Positions 1-6,359 of a DNA stretch of 36,969 nt are shown here, one piece after another. Each line of letters opens with the position of its first letter. Positions within the stretch are counted from its first letter, which is position 1. Under the pieces are notes generated by a model. The model was not told the origin of the DNA and did not search any database. It worked only from the letters and a program-made list of their open reading frames with translations. Where the stretch lies: assembly GCA_904374465.1 (NCBI GenBank), contig CAJFFY010000022.1, positions 1 through 36,969 of the forward strand. The letters run 5' to 3'. The DNA is from an uncultured Subdoligranulum sp. Its GTDB lineage: Bacteria; Bacillota; Clostridia; Oscillospirales; Ruminococcaceae. The position numbers were made by a program, and so were the translations under genes.

Positions 1-60
1 GAGATGAAGAAGTATTGCCGTTTCTGCAAAAAGCATACCCTTCACCGCGAAACCAAGTGA
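1..60 (+). CDS. rpmG: 50S ribosomal protein L33 (3' end only)
   Basis: Only the last 19 codons and the TGA stop are in the window; the 5' part lies upstream of base 1. The visible tail contains the zinc-ribbon-like CRFC pair followed by KKHTLHRETK, the typical C-terminus of the cysteine-containing form of L33, a small protein of the large ribosomal subunit near the E site. Its position directly before secE-nusG is the standard bacterial order and supports the call. The spacing to secE is 16 nt, so they are presumably co-transcribed. Confidence 0.9.
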   Translation, partial: EMKKYCRFCKKHTLHRETK

Positions 61-76
61 GGATAGGAGCTTAGAG

Positions 77-352
77 ATGGCGGACAAGAAAGCTGCGAAC
101 AACGCAGCCCAGGCTCAAAGCGACAAAAAGAAAAAGACCTCGTTTTTTGGCAAGGTCAAGAACTTTTTCAAGGGCATCGCCAAGTATTTCAAAGATACCA
201 AGAGCGAGCTGAAAAAGGTCGTCTGGCCCAGCAAGAAGGACGTCAAGACCAACACCATCACGGTCATCGCGGTGGTGCTGATCGCAGCGGTGGTCCTCAT
301 TGTGCTGGACCTTATCTTCGGCGGCGCGATCCACCTTGTGGTCGGCGCCTGA
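77..352 (+). CDS. secE: Preprotein translocase subunit SecE
   Basis: This 91-aa protein is the SecE subunit that clamps SecY in the inner-membrane protein translocation channel. It has a lysine-rich cytoplasmic N-terminus (residues 1-30), the conserved amphipathic segment with FKDTKSELKKVVWP (about 38-51, W50-P51 being the family hallmark), and one transmembrane helix at about 61-83. This is the short, single-helix form usual in Firmicutes. An AGGAG-type ribosome binding site lies about 9 nt before the ATG. It sits between rpmG and nusG, as in most bacteria. Confidence 0.97.
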   Translation: MADKKAANNAAQAQSDKKKKTSFFGKVKNFFKGIAKYFKDTKSELKKVVWPSKKDVKTNTITVIAVVLIAAVVLIVLDLIFGGAIHLVVGA

Positions 353-376
353 ACGCTTGAGCGGAGGCAATGACCT

Positions 377-904
377 ATGGCTGAACAAGCAAACTGGTAT
401 GTGGTGCATACCTATTCCGGCTACGAGAACAAGGTCGCCCAGGACCTGATGACGATGGTGGAAAACCGTCGTCTGCAGGACCTGATCTGCGACGTAAAGG
501 TTCCCACCGAGACTGTGGTCGAGGAAGTGCTGGACAAAACCGGCGAAAAAGAAGTCCAGCGCAAACTCTATCCCGGCTATGTCTTTGTCAAGATGGTCAT
601 GAATGACAACACCTGGTACATCGTGCGCAACACGCGCGGCTGTACGGGGTTTGTCGGCCCGGAGTCCAAGCCCGAGCCCCTGACCGAGGCAGAGGTCGCC
701 AAGATGGGTGTGGAGACCACAGCAGAACTGCAGGTCGACTACAAAGTCGGCGACACGGTCGAAATTACTGCCGGTCCGATGGAAGGTTCCGTCGGTACGG
801 TGGAAGAAATCGACATCCCCGCGCGCAAGGTGCGCGTAAAAATTACCATGTTTGGCCGCGAGCTGCCCGCAGAACTGGAGCTGCATCAGGTCAAACTGTT
901 CTGA
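377..904 (+). CDS. nusG: Transcription termination/antitermination protein NusG
   Basis: This 175-aa protein has the NGN domain at the N-terminus (starting WYVVHTYSGYENKV, residues about 7-20, with the LYPGYVFVKM segment in its core) and a C-terminal KOW domain at about 122-150 (VGDTVEI, GPMEGSVGTV). NusG binds the RNA polymerase clamp, affects pausing, and its KOW domain contacts NusE/S10 or other partners. Its length matches the family. It follows secE by 24 nt and is followed by 153 nt of leader before rplK. Confidence 0.98.
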   Translation: MAEQANWYVVHTYSGYENKVAQDLMTMVENRRLQDLICDVKVPTETVVEEVLDKTGEKEVQRKLYPGYVFVKMVMNDNTWYIVRNTRGCTGFVGPESKPEPLTEAEVAKMGVETTAELQVDYKVGDTVEITAGPMEGSVGTVEEIDIPARKVRVKITMFGRELPAELELHQVKLF

Positions 905-980
905 GCATTCTGCCCAGAACCCAGCAATTTCCGGTAAGAACCGCGAACGGGCCTGTTCCCGGGGTACGGTTTTTATAGGG

Positions 981-1050
981 TGTGCGGCCGTCGTACACCC
1001 GTGGGAGGCCTGCACCGCGGGCCGCAACTCACCACAAAATTTGGAGGTGC
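981..1050 (+). promoter_or_regulatory. rplK leader with a 23S L1-site mimic (candidate L1 operator)
   Basis: Between nusG and rplK the RNA can form two hairpins. The first pairs GGGTGTGC (978-985) with GTACACCC (993-1000), including one G-U pair. The second pairs GTGG (1001-1004) with CCAC (1032-1035), encloses an asymmetric internal loop starting GAG, and continues as GGCC (1007-1010) with GGCC (1020-1023). The string GTGGGAGGC and the closing ACCAC match what I know of the L1-binding stalk of 23S rRNA. In enteric bacteria L1 represses rplK-rplA by binding such a leader mimic, so autogenous control by L1 is the likely role. Pairing was done by eye. Confidence 0.65.
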
Positions 1051-1057
1051 AAGTATC

Positions 1058-1483
1058 ATGGCACAGAAAATCACTGGCTACATCAAGCTGCAAATTCCCG
1101 CCGGCAAAGCGACTCCGGCTCCCCCCGTTGGTCCTGCTCTGGGCCAGAAGGGCGTCAACATCATGTCCTTCACCAAGGAGTTCAACGAGCGTACCAAGAA
1201 CCAGATGGGCATGATCATCCCCGTTGTGATCACCGTCTACGCTGACCGCTCCTTCAGCTTCATTACCAAGACCCCCCCGGCGCCCGTGCTGATCAAGAAG
1301 GCCGCCGGCATCGACACTGCTTCCGGCGTGCCGAACAAGAACAAGGTCGGCTCCATCACTCTGGCCCAGGCCGAGGAGATCGCCAAGACCAAGATGCCCG
1401 ACCTGAACGCCGCCTCCCTGGAGGCTGCCGTCAGCATGATCAAGGGCACCGCCCGCAGCATGGGCGTTACCGTTGAGGGTTGA
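1058..1483 (+). CDS. rplK: 50S ribosomal protein L11
   Basis: This 141-aa protein begins MAQKITGYIKLQIPAGKATP and has the conserved PPVGPALGQKGVNIM segment (about 20-35) and the C-terminal rRNA-binding domain ending with the SMGVTVEG tail. L11 binds 23S rRNA at the GTPase-associated centre with L10 and L7/L12. The ATG at 1058 is chosen because of the GGAGGTG site at 1043-1049; an upstream in-frame GTG at 980 would place the protein start inside the leader hairpins and has no ribosome binding site. It is followed after 18 nt by rplA. Confidence 0.98.
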   Translation: MAQKITGYIKLQIPAGKATPAPPVGPALGQKGVNIMSFTKEFNERTKNQMGMIIPVVITVYADRSFSFITKTPPAPVLIKKAAGIDTASGVPNKNKVGSITLAQAEEIAKTKMPDLNAASLEAAVSMIKGTARSMGVTVEG

Positions 1484-1501
1484 ACAGGAGGGGAATAAGC
1501 A

Positions 1502-2194
1502 ATGAAACACGGCAAGAAATATACCGATGCTGCCAAACTGATCGAGAGCAGCAAGACTTATGATCCGGCCGAGGCCCTGGAGCTCTGCTGCAAGACCGCG
1601 ACCGCCAAGTTCGACGAGACCGTCGAGCTGCACGTCCGTCTGGGCGTTGACAGCCGTCACGCCGACCAGCAGGTCCGTGGCGCCGTTGTTCTGCCCAACG
1701 GTACCGGCAAGAACGTCCGCGTCATCGCCATCGCCAAGGGCGACGCTGCCAAGGCTGCCGAGGCTGCCGGTGCGCAGGAGGTCGGCGACGACGATCTGAT
1801 CGCCAAGATTCAGGGCGGCTACCTGGACTTCGACGTCCTGGTCACCACCCCTGACATGATGGGCCGCGTTGGCCGTCTGGGTAAAATCCTTGGCCCCCGT
1901 GGTCTGATGCCCAACCCCAAGGCCGGCACCGTGACCCCCGACGTTGGCAAGGCTGTTACCGATGCCAAGGCCGGTAAGATCGAGTACCGCCTGGACAAGC
2001 AGAACATCATCCATGTGCCCATCGGCAAGGCCTCTTTCGGCGCCGAGAAGCTCATGACCAACCTGGACACCGTTCTGGATGCCATCGCCAAGGCGAAGCC
2101 CGCTGCGGCCAAGGGCCAGTACTTCAAGAGCGCTACCGTGGCCACCACCATGGGCCCCGGCGTTCGCGTTGCTACCAGCAAGTACGGTGTCTGA
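1502..2194 (+). CDS. rplA: 50S ribosomal protein L1
   Basis: This 230-aa protein has full family length and the L1 signature around DMMGRVGRLGKILGPRGLMPNPKAGTV (positions about 118-144). L1 binds the mobile stalk of 23S rRNA and helps release deacylated tRNA. In many bacteria it is also the translational repressor of its own rplK-rplA mRNA. The leader found ahead of rplK fits this role. An AGGAGGGG site precedes the ATG by about 6 nt. The pair ends here; a new promoter starts 30 nt downstream. Confidence 0.98.
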   Translation: MKHGKKYTDAAKLIESSKTYDPAEALELCCKTATAKFDETVELHVRLGVDSRHADQQVRGAVVLPNGTGKNVRVIAIAKGDAAKAAEAAGAQEVGDDDLIAKIQGGYLDFDVLVTTPDMMGRVGRLGKILGPRGLMPNPKAGTVTPDVGKAVTDAKAGKIEYRLDKQNIIHVPIGKASFGAEKLMTNLDTVLDAIAKAKPAAAKGQYFKSATVATTMGPGVRVATSKYGV

Positions 2195-2223
2195 TCTCAG
2201 CGCAGGCTGAACTCCAAAAGTGC

Positions 2224-2252
2224 TTGACAAACGCACGTTTATGTGCTATACT
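2224..2252 (+). promoter_or_regulatory. Sigma-A promoter of rplJ-rplL
   Basis: A consensus -35 TTGACA (2224-2229) is separated by exactly 17 bp from a TATACT -10 (2247-2252), giving a predicted start near 2259. The spacer contains the near-palindrome AAACGCACGTTT (2229-2240), which recurs in inverted orientation at 2318-2329 in the leader. Confidence 0.88.
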
Positions 2253-2261
2253 ATTTAAGCT

Positions 2262-2381
2262 GTTTTTAAGACAGCAGGTGCCGCAAGGCATAAGGGGAAG
2301 TTTCCCCACCTGCCGAGAAACGTGCGTTTGATTGCTGTGCTTTCAAGCCCTTTTCCCGGCGACGGGAAAGGGGCTTTTCTT
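2262..2381 (+). promoter_or_regulatory. Ribosomal L10 leader with terminal attenuator
   Basis: Directly downstream of the promoter lies a structured leader. GCAGGTG (2274-2280) pairs with CACCTGC (2307-2313), and an inner AGGGGAA...TTTCCCC element lies between them, as in the L10 leader motif found before rplJ in Firmicutes. It ends in a strong intrinsic terminator: 14-bp stem 2345-2358/2363-2376 with a GCGA tetraloop and a U-rich tail (2377-2381), placed 60 nt before rplJ. In Bacillus subtilis the L10-L12 complex acts on this leader by transcription attenuation. The same mechanism is inferred here; alternative folds were not computed. Confidence 0.82.
2345..2381 (+). terminator. Attenuator terminator in the rplJ leader
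   Basis: The 5' arm AAGCCCTTTTCCCG and 3' arm CGGGAAAGGGGCTT form 14 pairs with one G-U, capped by GCGA and followed by TTCTT. It lies between the rplJ promoter and the gene, so it is expected to be conditional and not a constitutive end point. Confidence 0.82.
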
Positions 2382-2440
2382 ATTTACACGAAAAGCCGCT
2401 TACCGTTACCAAACTGTAAGTGGAATGAGGTGAAATTCAA

Positions 2441-2953
2441 ATGCCCAGTGCAAAGATTCTGGAATCCAAGAAGGCTCTTGTCAAGGCCCTGAACGAGGAG
2501 ATCGCTTCTTCTCTGGCCGGTGTGGTTGTCGCGTACAACGGCATCAGCGTGGCCGACGACACCAAGCTGCGCAAGGAACTGCGTGAGGCCGGCGTGCACT
2601 ACATGGTCGTCAAGAACACCATGCTGCGTCTCGCCGTCAAGGGCACCCAGTACGAGGGTCTGACCGAGTACTTCAAGGGTGATACCGCCATTGCCCTGTC
2701 CCCCGAGGACCCGGCTGCTGCCGCTCGCATCCTGTGCAAGTTCGCCGACGCCGACAAGTCCAAGCGCTTCGTCGTCAAAGGCGGCTTCTGCGATGGTCAG
2801 GTCATGGACGCCGCCGGTGTCAAGAGCCTGTCCACCATGCCCAACCGCGAGGGTCTGCTCTCCATGCTGGCCGGCTCCCTCAACGGGATCATCGGCGGTC
2901 TGGCTGTGGCCCTGCAGGCTGTTGCCGACAAGCAGGAGGAACCCGCTGCCTGA
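2441..2953 (+). CDS. rplJ: 50S ribosomal protein L10
   Basis: This 170-aa protein has the L10 N-terminal domain (MPSAKILESKKALVKALNEE, then the AGVVVAYNGISVADDTKLRKELREAG segment at about 26-52), which binds 23S rRNA with L11, and a C-terminal helix (about 150-165) on which L7/L12 dimers dock. Length is normal for the family. A GAGGTG site lies 11 nt before the ATG. It is first in the rplJ-rplL pair under its own promoter and leader, and the L10-L12 complex is the expected regulator of that leader. Confidence 0.97.
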   Translation: MPSAKILESKKALVKALNEEIASSLAGVVVAYNGISVADDTKLRKELREAGVHYMVVKNTMLRLAVKGTQYEGLTEYFKGDTAIALSPEDPAAAARILCKFADADKSKRFVVKGGFCDGQVMDAAGVKSLSTMPNREGLLSMLAGSLNGIIGGLAVALQAVADKQEEPAA

Positions 2954-3045
2954 TTGTAGATCCGGCTGCATGAGCACTTCGACGCAGTACTCGTTAAACC
3001 TGTGCGTCGCTTGAATTATTTCAAAATTAAATGGAGGTAACTACC

Positions 3046-3423
3046 ATGGCTTCTGAGAAGATCACTGCCATTGTCGAGTCTGTCAAGACTATGACTGTTC
3101 TGGAGCTCAAAGAGCTCGTTGACACCATCTGCGAGGAGTTCGGCGTTTCCGCTGTTGCCGCTGCCGCTCCCGCTGCCGCCGGCGCTGCTGCCGCTCCCGC
3201 TGAGGAAGAGAAGACCGAGTTCGACGTCATCCTGAAGGACGTCGGCGCCAACAAGATGCAGGTCATCAAGACCGTCAAGGAGCTGACCGGTGCTTCCCTG
3301 ATGGAGGCCAAGAAGCTCGTCGAGACTCCCGATGCCAAGCTGAAGGAGCAGGCTTCCAAGGCCGATGCCGAAGAGATCCAGAAGAAGCTGGAAGAAGTCG
3401 GCGCCAAGGTCGAGCTGAAGTAA
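3046..3423 (+). CDS. rplL: 50S ribosomal protein L7/L12
   Basis: This 125-aa protein has the three expected parts: an N-terminal dimerisation domain (1-about 38), an Ala/Pro-rich hinge (about 39-57), and a C-terminal factor-binding domain with KTEFDVILKDVGANK and IKTVKELTGASLMEAKKLVE. It forms the flexible stalk that recruits translational GTPases. The ATG at 3046 is preferred over the in-frame ATG at 3031, because the latter overlaps the ATGGAGGTAA ribosome binding site. A strong terminator follows 22 nt after the stop, and rpoB is not next. Confidence 0.98.
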   Translation: MASEKITAIVESVKTMTVLELKELVDTICEEFGVSAVAAAAPAAAGAAAAPAEEEKTEFDVILKDVGANKMQVIKTVKELTGASLMEAKKLVETPDAKLKEQASKADAEEIQKKLEEVGAKVELK

Positions 3424-3444
3424 TTCAGTTTCCAAACTGTATCG

Positions 3445-3480
3445 AACACCGCATGGTTTACCGCCATGCGGTGTTTTTTT
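3445..3480 (+). terminator. Terminator of rplJ-rplL
   Basis: AACACCGCATGG (3445-3456) pairs perfectly with CCATGCGGTGTT (3464-3475) around a 7-nt loop and runs into a stretch of T residues (3474-3480). Confidence 0.93.
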
Positions 3481-3485
3481 GTCTG

Positions 3486-3517
3486 CAAACAAAAACGCGA
3501 TGCCTTGCGGCATCGCG
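3486..3517 (-). terminator. Terminator of the CBS-domain gene
   Basis: CGCGATGCC (3496-3504) pairs with GGCATCGCG (3509-3517) around TTGC. On the minus strand the stem is followed by TTTTTGTTTG, so it terminates the convergent minus-strand gene. It lies back to back with the rplL terminator. Confidence 0.85.
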
Positions 3518-3545
3518 CTGCTGGGGAAAAACGGGAGTGAAACTG

Positions 3546-4010
3546 TCAGTTGGAGGAAGGGGAACCCTGACGGGACGTTGCGTCCCGGGTATGCTTCCGG
3601 GGCGGCAGTCCGACATATTTGCCGTACATTTCTTTCAGCAGGACGGTACGGCGTACCATGCCGATAAAGACGTTGCGGTCATCTACCACCGGCACAAAGT
3701 TCTGGTCGATGGCTGCCCGTAACAGGGTGGGCATATCGGTGGTGACGGTGACGGCTTTGTAATCCCGCCGCCGGGCAAAGCTGGCAATGGGAACGTCTTC
3801 ACTGGCTTCCAGATCCAGACCGTGCAGGTTTTTCATGCCCCAAAGGATGTCCCCTTCGGTGATGGTGCCCACATATTCGCCGTTGCGCTTCAGCACCGGG
3901 ATGGTGGCAAACCGTTGGTTGGCCCATTTTTCCAGTGTCTGGCGCAGGGTGAAGTCCTCGTAAATGTATAAGACGTCCTGCTTGGGTGTCAAAAAGAACA
4001 AAAGATTCAT
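3546..4010 (-). CDS. Two-CBS-domain protein
   Basis: This 154-aa protein consists of two CBS domains and little else. The first spans about 1-65 (TLRQTLEKWANQRFATIPVLKRNGEYVGTITEGDILW region) and the second about 75-135 (VTTDMPTLLRAAIDQNFVPVVDDRNVFIGMVRR). Paired CBS domains usually bind adenine nucleotides and act as energy sensors; the ligand and partner cannot be told from sequence. I choose the ATG at 4010 over the upstream GTG at 4022 because the AAGGAG site (4022-4027) overlaps that GTG. It is a single gene, convergent to rplL and divergent from the Asp23 gene. Confidence 0.85.
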   Translation of the reverse strand: MNLLFFLTPKQDVLYIYEDFTLRQTLEKWANQRFATIPVLKRNGEYVGTITEGDILWGMKNLHGLDLEASEDVPIASFARRRDYKAVTVTTDMPTLLRAAIDQNFVPVVDDRNVFIGMVRRTVLLKEMYGKYVGLPPRKHTRDATSRQGSPSSN

Positions 4011-4129
4011 GCGGTTGTGCACTCCTTTTGGCGGTGGTGTTGTTCTATACCCAGTATATACGTTCGACCTGTAAACTTTGTGAATGGAATGTTAAAAAAC
4101 ACCCCAGGAGATTTTTATTCAAAATGGAC

Positions 4130-4158
4130 TGTTCAAACGGTGATAAATGGTGTATAAT
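4130..4158 (+). promoter_or_regulatory. Candidate promoter of asp23-fakA
   Basis: A consensus TATAAT (4153-4158) lies 35 nt before the Asp23 start, in an AT-rich stretch. The best -35 at 17-bp spacing is the weak TGTTCA (4130-4135), so only the -10 element is convincing. Confidence 0.55.
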
Positions 4159-4192
4159 AAACCTAATTAAGCCCAACAAAGGAGGATCGCAG

Positions 4193-4546
4193 ATGATCAC
4201 CAAGGTGAATCCTTACGGACATATCTCTTTGACCAACGACTATTTCTCTGGTTTGGTGGAACAGGCTGCCAAGCAATGCTACGGCATCGCCGCCATGGGG
4301 CAGGCCCCGGCGGAAAGTGTTGTGCGCAGTGCGCTGCGCACCGGCAGTTTGCCGCCGAAGGGTGTAACCGTCACGCAAGAGGGCGGTCGCCTGGTCATCG
4401 CGCTGCACATTAAAGTGGGGTATGGGCTCAATATCTCTACCATCACGCAAAGCATCACCCACCGCGTGAAAGACGAAGTCGAACATGCTACCGGCCTGAA
4501 GGTGGCGCGCATCGACGTGTATGTGGACGATATTTTGGCAGATTAA
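4193..4546 (+). CDS. Asp23/Gls24 family envelope stress response protein
   Basis: This 117-aa protein belongs to the alkaline-shock protein 23 family (YloU in B. subtilis). It has an N-terminal beta segment (NPYGHISLTNDYFSGLVEQAAKQCYGIAAMG), a central VTQEGGRLVIALHIKVGYGLNI, and the C-terminal VARIDVYVDDILAD, which is the family signature. Its role is thought to be in cell-envelope homeostasis. The ATG at 4193 follows AAAGGAGG by 8 nt; upstream in-frame codons precede the promoter and are excluded. It is 20 nt before the FakA-like gene, the same order as yloU-yloV. Confidence 0.93.
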   Translation: MITKVNPYGHISLTNDYFSGLVEQAAKQCYGIAAMGQAPAESVVRSALRTGSLPPKGVTVTQEGGRLVIALHIKVGYGLNISTITQSITHRVKDEVEHATGLKVARIDVYVDDILAD

Positions 4547-4566
4547 GACATGAGGTGTAACATACG

Positions 4567-6252
4567 ATGATTACTGGCCAGATCCTGCGCGACGCCATTC
4601 TTTCCGGCGCCAACAACATTGCCAATCAGCGCACCCGCGTGGATGAGCTGAACGTTTTCCCGGTGCCGGACGGCGACACCGGTACCAATATGAGTATGAC
4701 CGTCGGTGCCGCTACCCGTGAACTGGAGGCACTGCCCGACAGCTGCACCGTGGCCGAGGCCAGCAAAACAGCGGCGTCTGCCATGCTGCGGGGCGCCCGC
4801 GGAAATTCGGGCGTTATCACCAGCTTGCTGTTCCGGGGCTTTTCCAAGGCCCTGAAGGACAAGACCGAAGCCGGGGCCGCTGACCTGGCAGCTGCACTGC
4901 AGATGGGCGTGGAAGCCGCCTACAAGGCCGTCATGAAGCCCACCGAGGGCACGATCCTGACCGTTACCCGCCTGGCCGCCGAAAAGGCCGCCCAGTGCAC
5001 CGAGATGGAAATCCCCGCCATGTGGGATGCCACCTTGGAGGCTGCCCAGGCTGCGCTGGATGATACGCCCAACCAGCTGCCCGTTCTGAAAAAGGCCGGC
5101 GTGGTGGACGCCGGCGGCCAGGGCATTCTGCTGGTCTTCCAGGGCATGAAACAGGTCTTTGACGGCGGCGAGATCATCGCCGGTGCTGAGGTAGCTGCCA
5201 AGCCCAAGGTGGCCAGCGAGGCTGCCGGCAAGGGCGTTTTTGCGGACGACCTGATGAAGGTGGAGGATATCAAGAACGGGTATTGCACCCAGTTCCTGCT
5301 GCATAAAAACGCCGACGCCAGTGTCACCCGGCTGCGTGCCTTCCTGGAATCCAACGGCGATTCCGTCGTGGTGATCGAGGATGACGATGTGGCCAACTGC
5401 CATGTGCATACCTCGGATCCCGGCATGATGCTGTCCGAGGCTATCAAGTACGGCTACCTCACCGATTTCAAGATCGAGAATATGCATGAGCAGTTCCTGG
5501 CCCGTCAGAAGCAGGCCAAGGGACTGGAAAAGCAGGCCCAAGCGGAAGAGAAGAAGGAAAGTGAGTTTACCTACGCGGCGGTGGATCCCGAACGGGAATA
5601 CGGCTTTGTGGCTGTGGCCGCCGGCGAAGGCCTCAAGAGCGTCTTTATCGATCTGGGCGTGGACGCCGTTGTCAGCGGCGGGCAGACCATGAACCCCTCC
5701 ACCGAGGATATTCTGGCAGCCATCCAGAGCGTACCGGCCAAGACAGTGCTGGTGCTGCCCAACAACAAGAACATCATCATGGCTTCCGAGCAGGCTCAAA
5801 AGCTGGCCGACCGCAAGGTTATTGTGCTGCCTACCCGCACGGTGCCCCAGGGTATGACTGCCATGCTGAACTTTGATCCCGAGGCAAAGCCGGACGAAAA
5901 TGCCGTGAACATGATGCAGGCAGCCGATCACGTCAGCACCGGTCTGGTGACCTATGCCGCCCGTGACAGCGAGTTTGACGGCAAGCCCATCAAGAAAGGC
6001 GAGATCATGGCCCTGGAAAACGGCAAGATTGTCGCCACCGGCACCGACATTGTCAAGGTGACCTATCGCTTGGCCCGCTCCATGCGCAAGAAGGACACCC
6101 AGTTCATCACGGTGATTTCCGGCTGTGATGTCAGTGATGAGGATGCCGAGCATACCACCGATCTGGTGCGCGCCAAGTGCGGCGGCAATATCGAGGTCAG
6201 CCATATCAGTGGTGGCCAGCCTGTTTACTACTACATGATTTCTGTGGAGTAA
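4567..6252 (+). CDS. fakA: DAK2-domain fatty acid kinase catalytic subunit (FakA/YloV-like)
   Basis: This 561-aa protein matches the YloV/FakA family. The N-terminal DhaL (DAK2) kinase domain (about 1-200) carries the nucleotide/Mg site FPVPDGDTGTNM (D35, D37) and GARGNSG (76-82). A middle part and a C-terminal DegV-like region (about 330-561, with SGGQTMNPSTEDILAAI and LPNNKNI) follow. FakA phosphorylates fatty acids presented by FakB proteins, so that exogenous fatty acids enter phospholipid synthesis. No fakB is in this window. Gene order asp23-fakA-recG agrees with Firmicutes. The start is supported by GAGGTG 9-10 nt upstream. Confidence 0.92.
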   Translation: MITGQILRDAILSGANNIANQRTRVDELNVFPVPDGDTGTNMSMTVGAATRELEALPDSCTVAEASKTAASAMLRGARGNSGVITSLLFRGFSKALKDKTEAGAADLAAALQMGVEAAYKAVMKPTEGTILTVTRLAAEKAAQCTEMEIPAMWDATLEAAQAALDDTPNQLPVLKKAGVVDAGGQGILLVFQGMKQVFDGGEIIAGAEVAAKPKVASEAAGKGVFADDLMKVEDIKNGYCTQFLLHKNADASVTRLRAFLESNGDSVVVIEDDDVANCHVHTSDPGMMLSEAIKYGYLTDFKIENMHEQFLARQKQAKGLEKQAQAEEKKESEFTYAAVDPEREYGFVAVAAGEGLKSVFIDLGVDAVVSGGQTMNPSTEDILAAIQSVPAKTVLVLPNNKNIIMASEQAQKLADRKVIVLPTRTVPQGMTAMLNFDPEAKPDENAVNMMQAADHVSTGLVTYAARDSEFDGKPIKKGEIMALENGKIVATGTDIVKVTYRLARSMRKKDTQFITVISGCDVSDEDAEHTTDLVRAKCGGNIEVSHISGGQPVYYYMISVE

Positions 6253-6271
6253 CCGGTTACCGAACATTACC

Positions 6272-6310
6272 AAAAGGCGAATTTGGGAAACTTCCGAGTT
6301 CGCCTTTTTC
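6272..6310 (+). terminator. Terminator between fakA and recG
   Basis: AAAAGGCGAA (6272-6281) pairs with TTCGCCTTTT (6299-6308), with an inner GGAA/TTCC pairing, and runs into a T tract. It lies 20 nt after the fakA stop. recG therefore depends on readthrough or on a promoter in the following 50 nt, where I see none that is convincing. Confidence 0.75.
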
Positions 6311-6359
6311 CTATATACGGCCACTCTGGCCGCACAGAGGGCAGAAAGGAGGGACCTGT

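Noticed and set aside
71..2236. A 721-codon open frame on the minus strand across secE, nusG, rplK and rplA
   Set aside because: It is antisense to four certain genes, has a low-complexity Gly/Leu/Asp/His-rich product, and no ribosome binding site. Strong codon bias in GC-rich ribosomal genes removes antisense stop codons.
3986..4192. N-terminal extension of the Asp23 gene
   Set aside because: It runs through the TATAAT promoter and past the AAAGGAGG site; the ATG at 4193 fits the family length.
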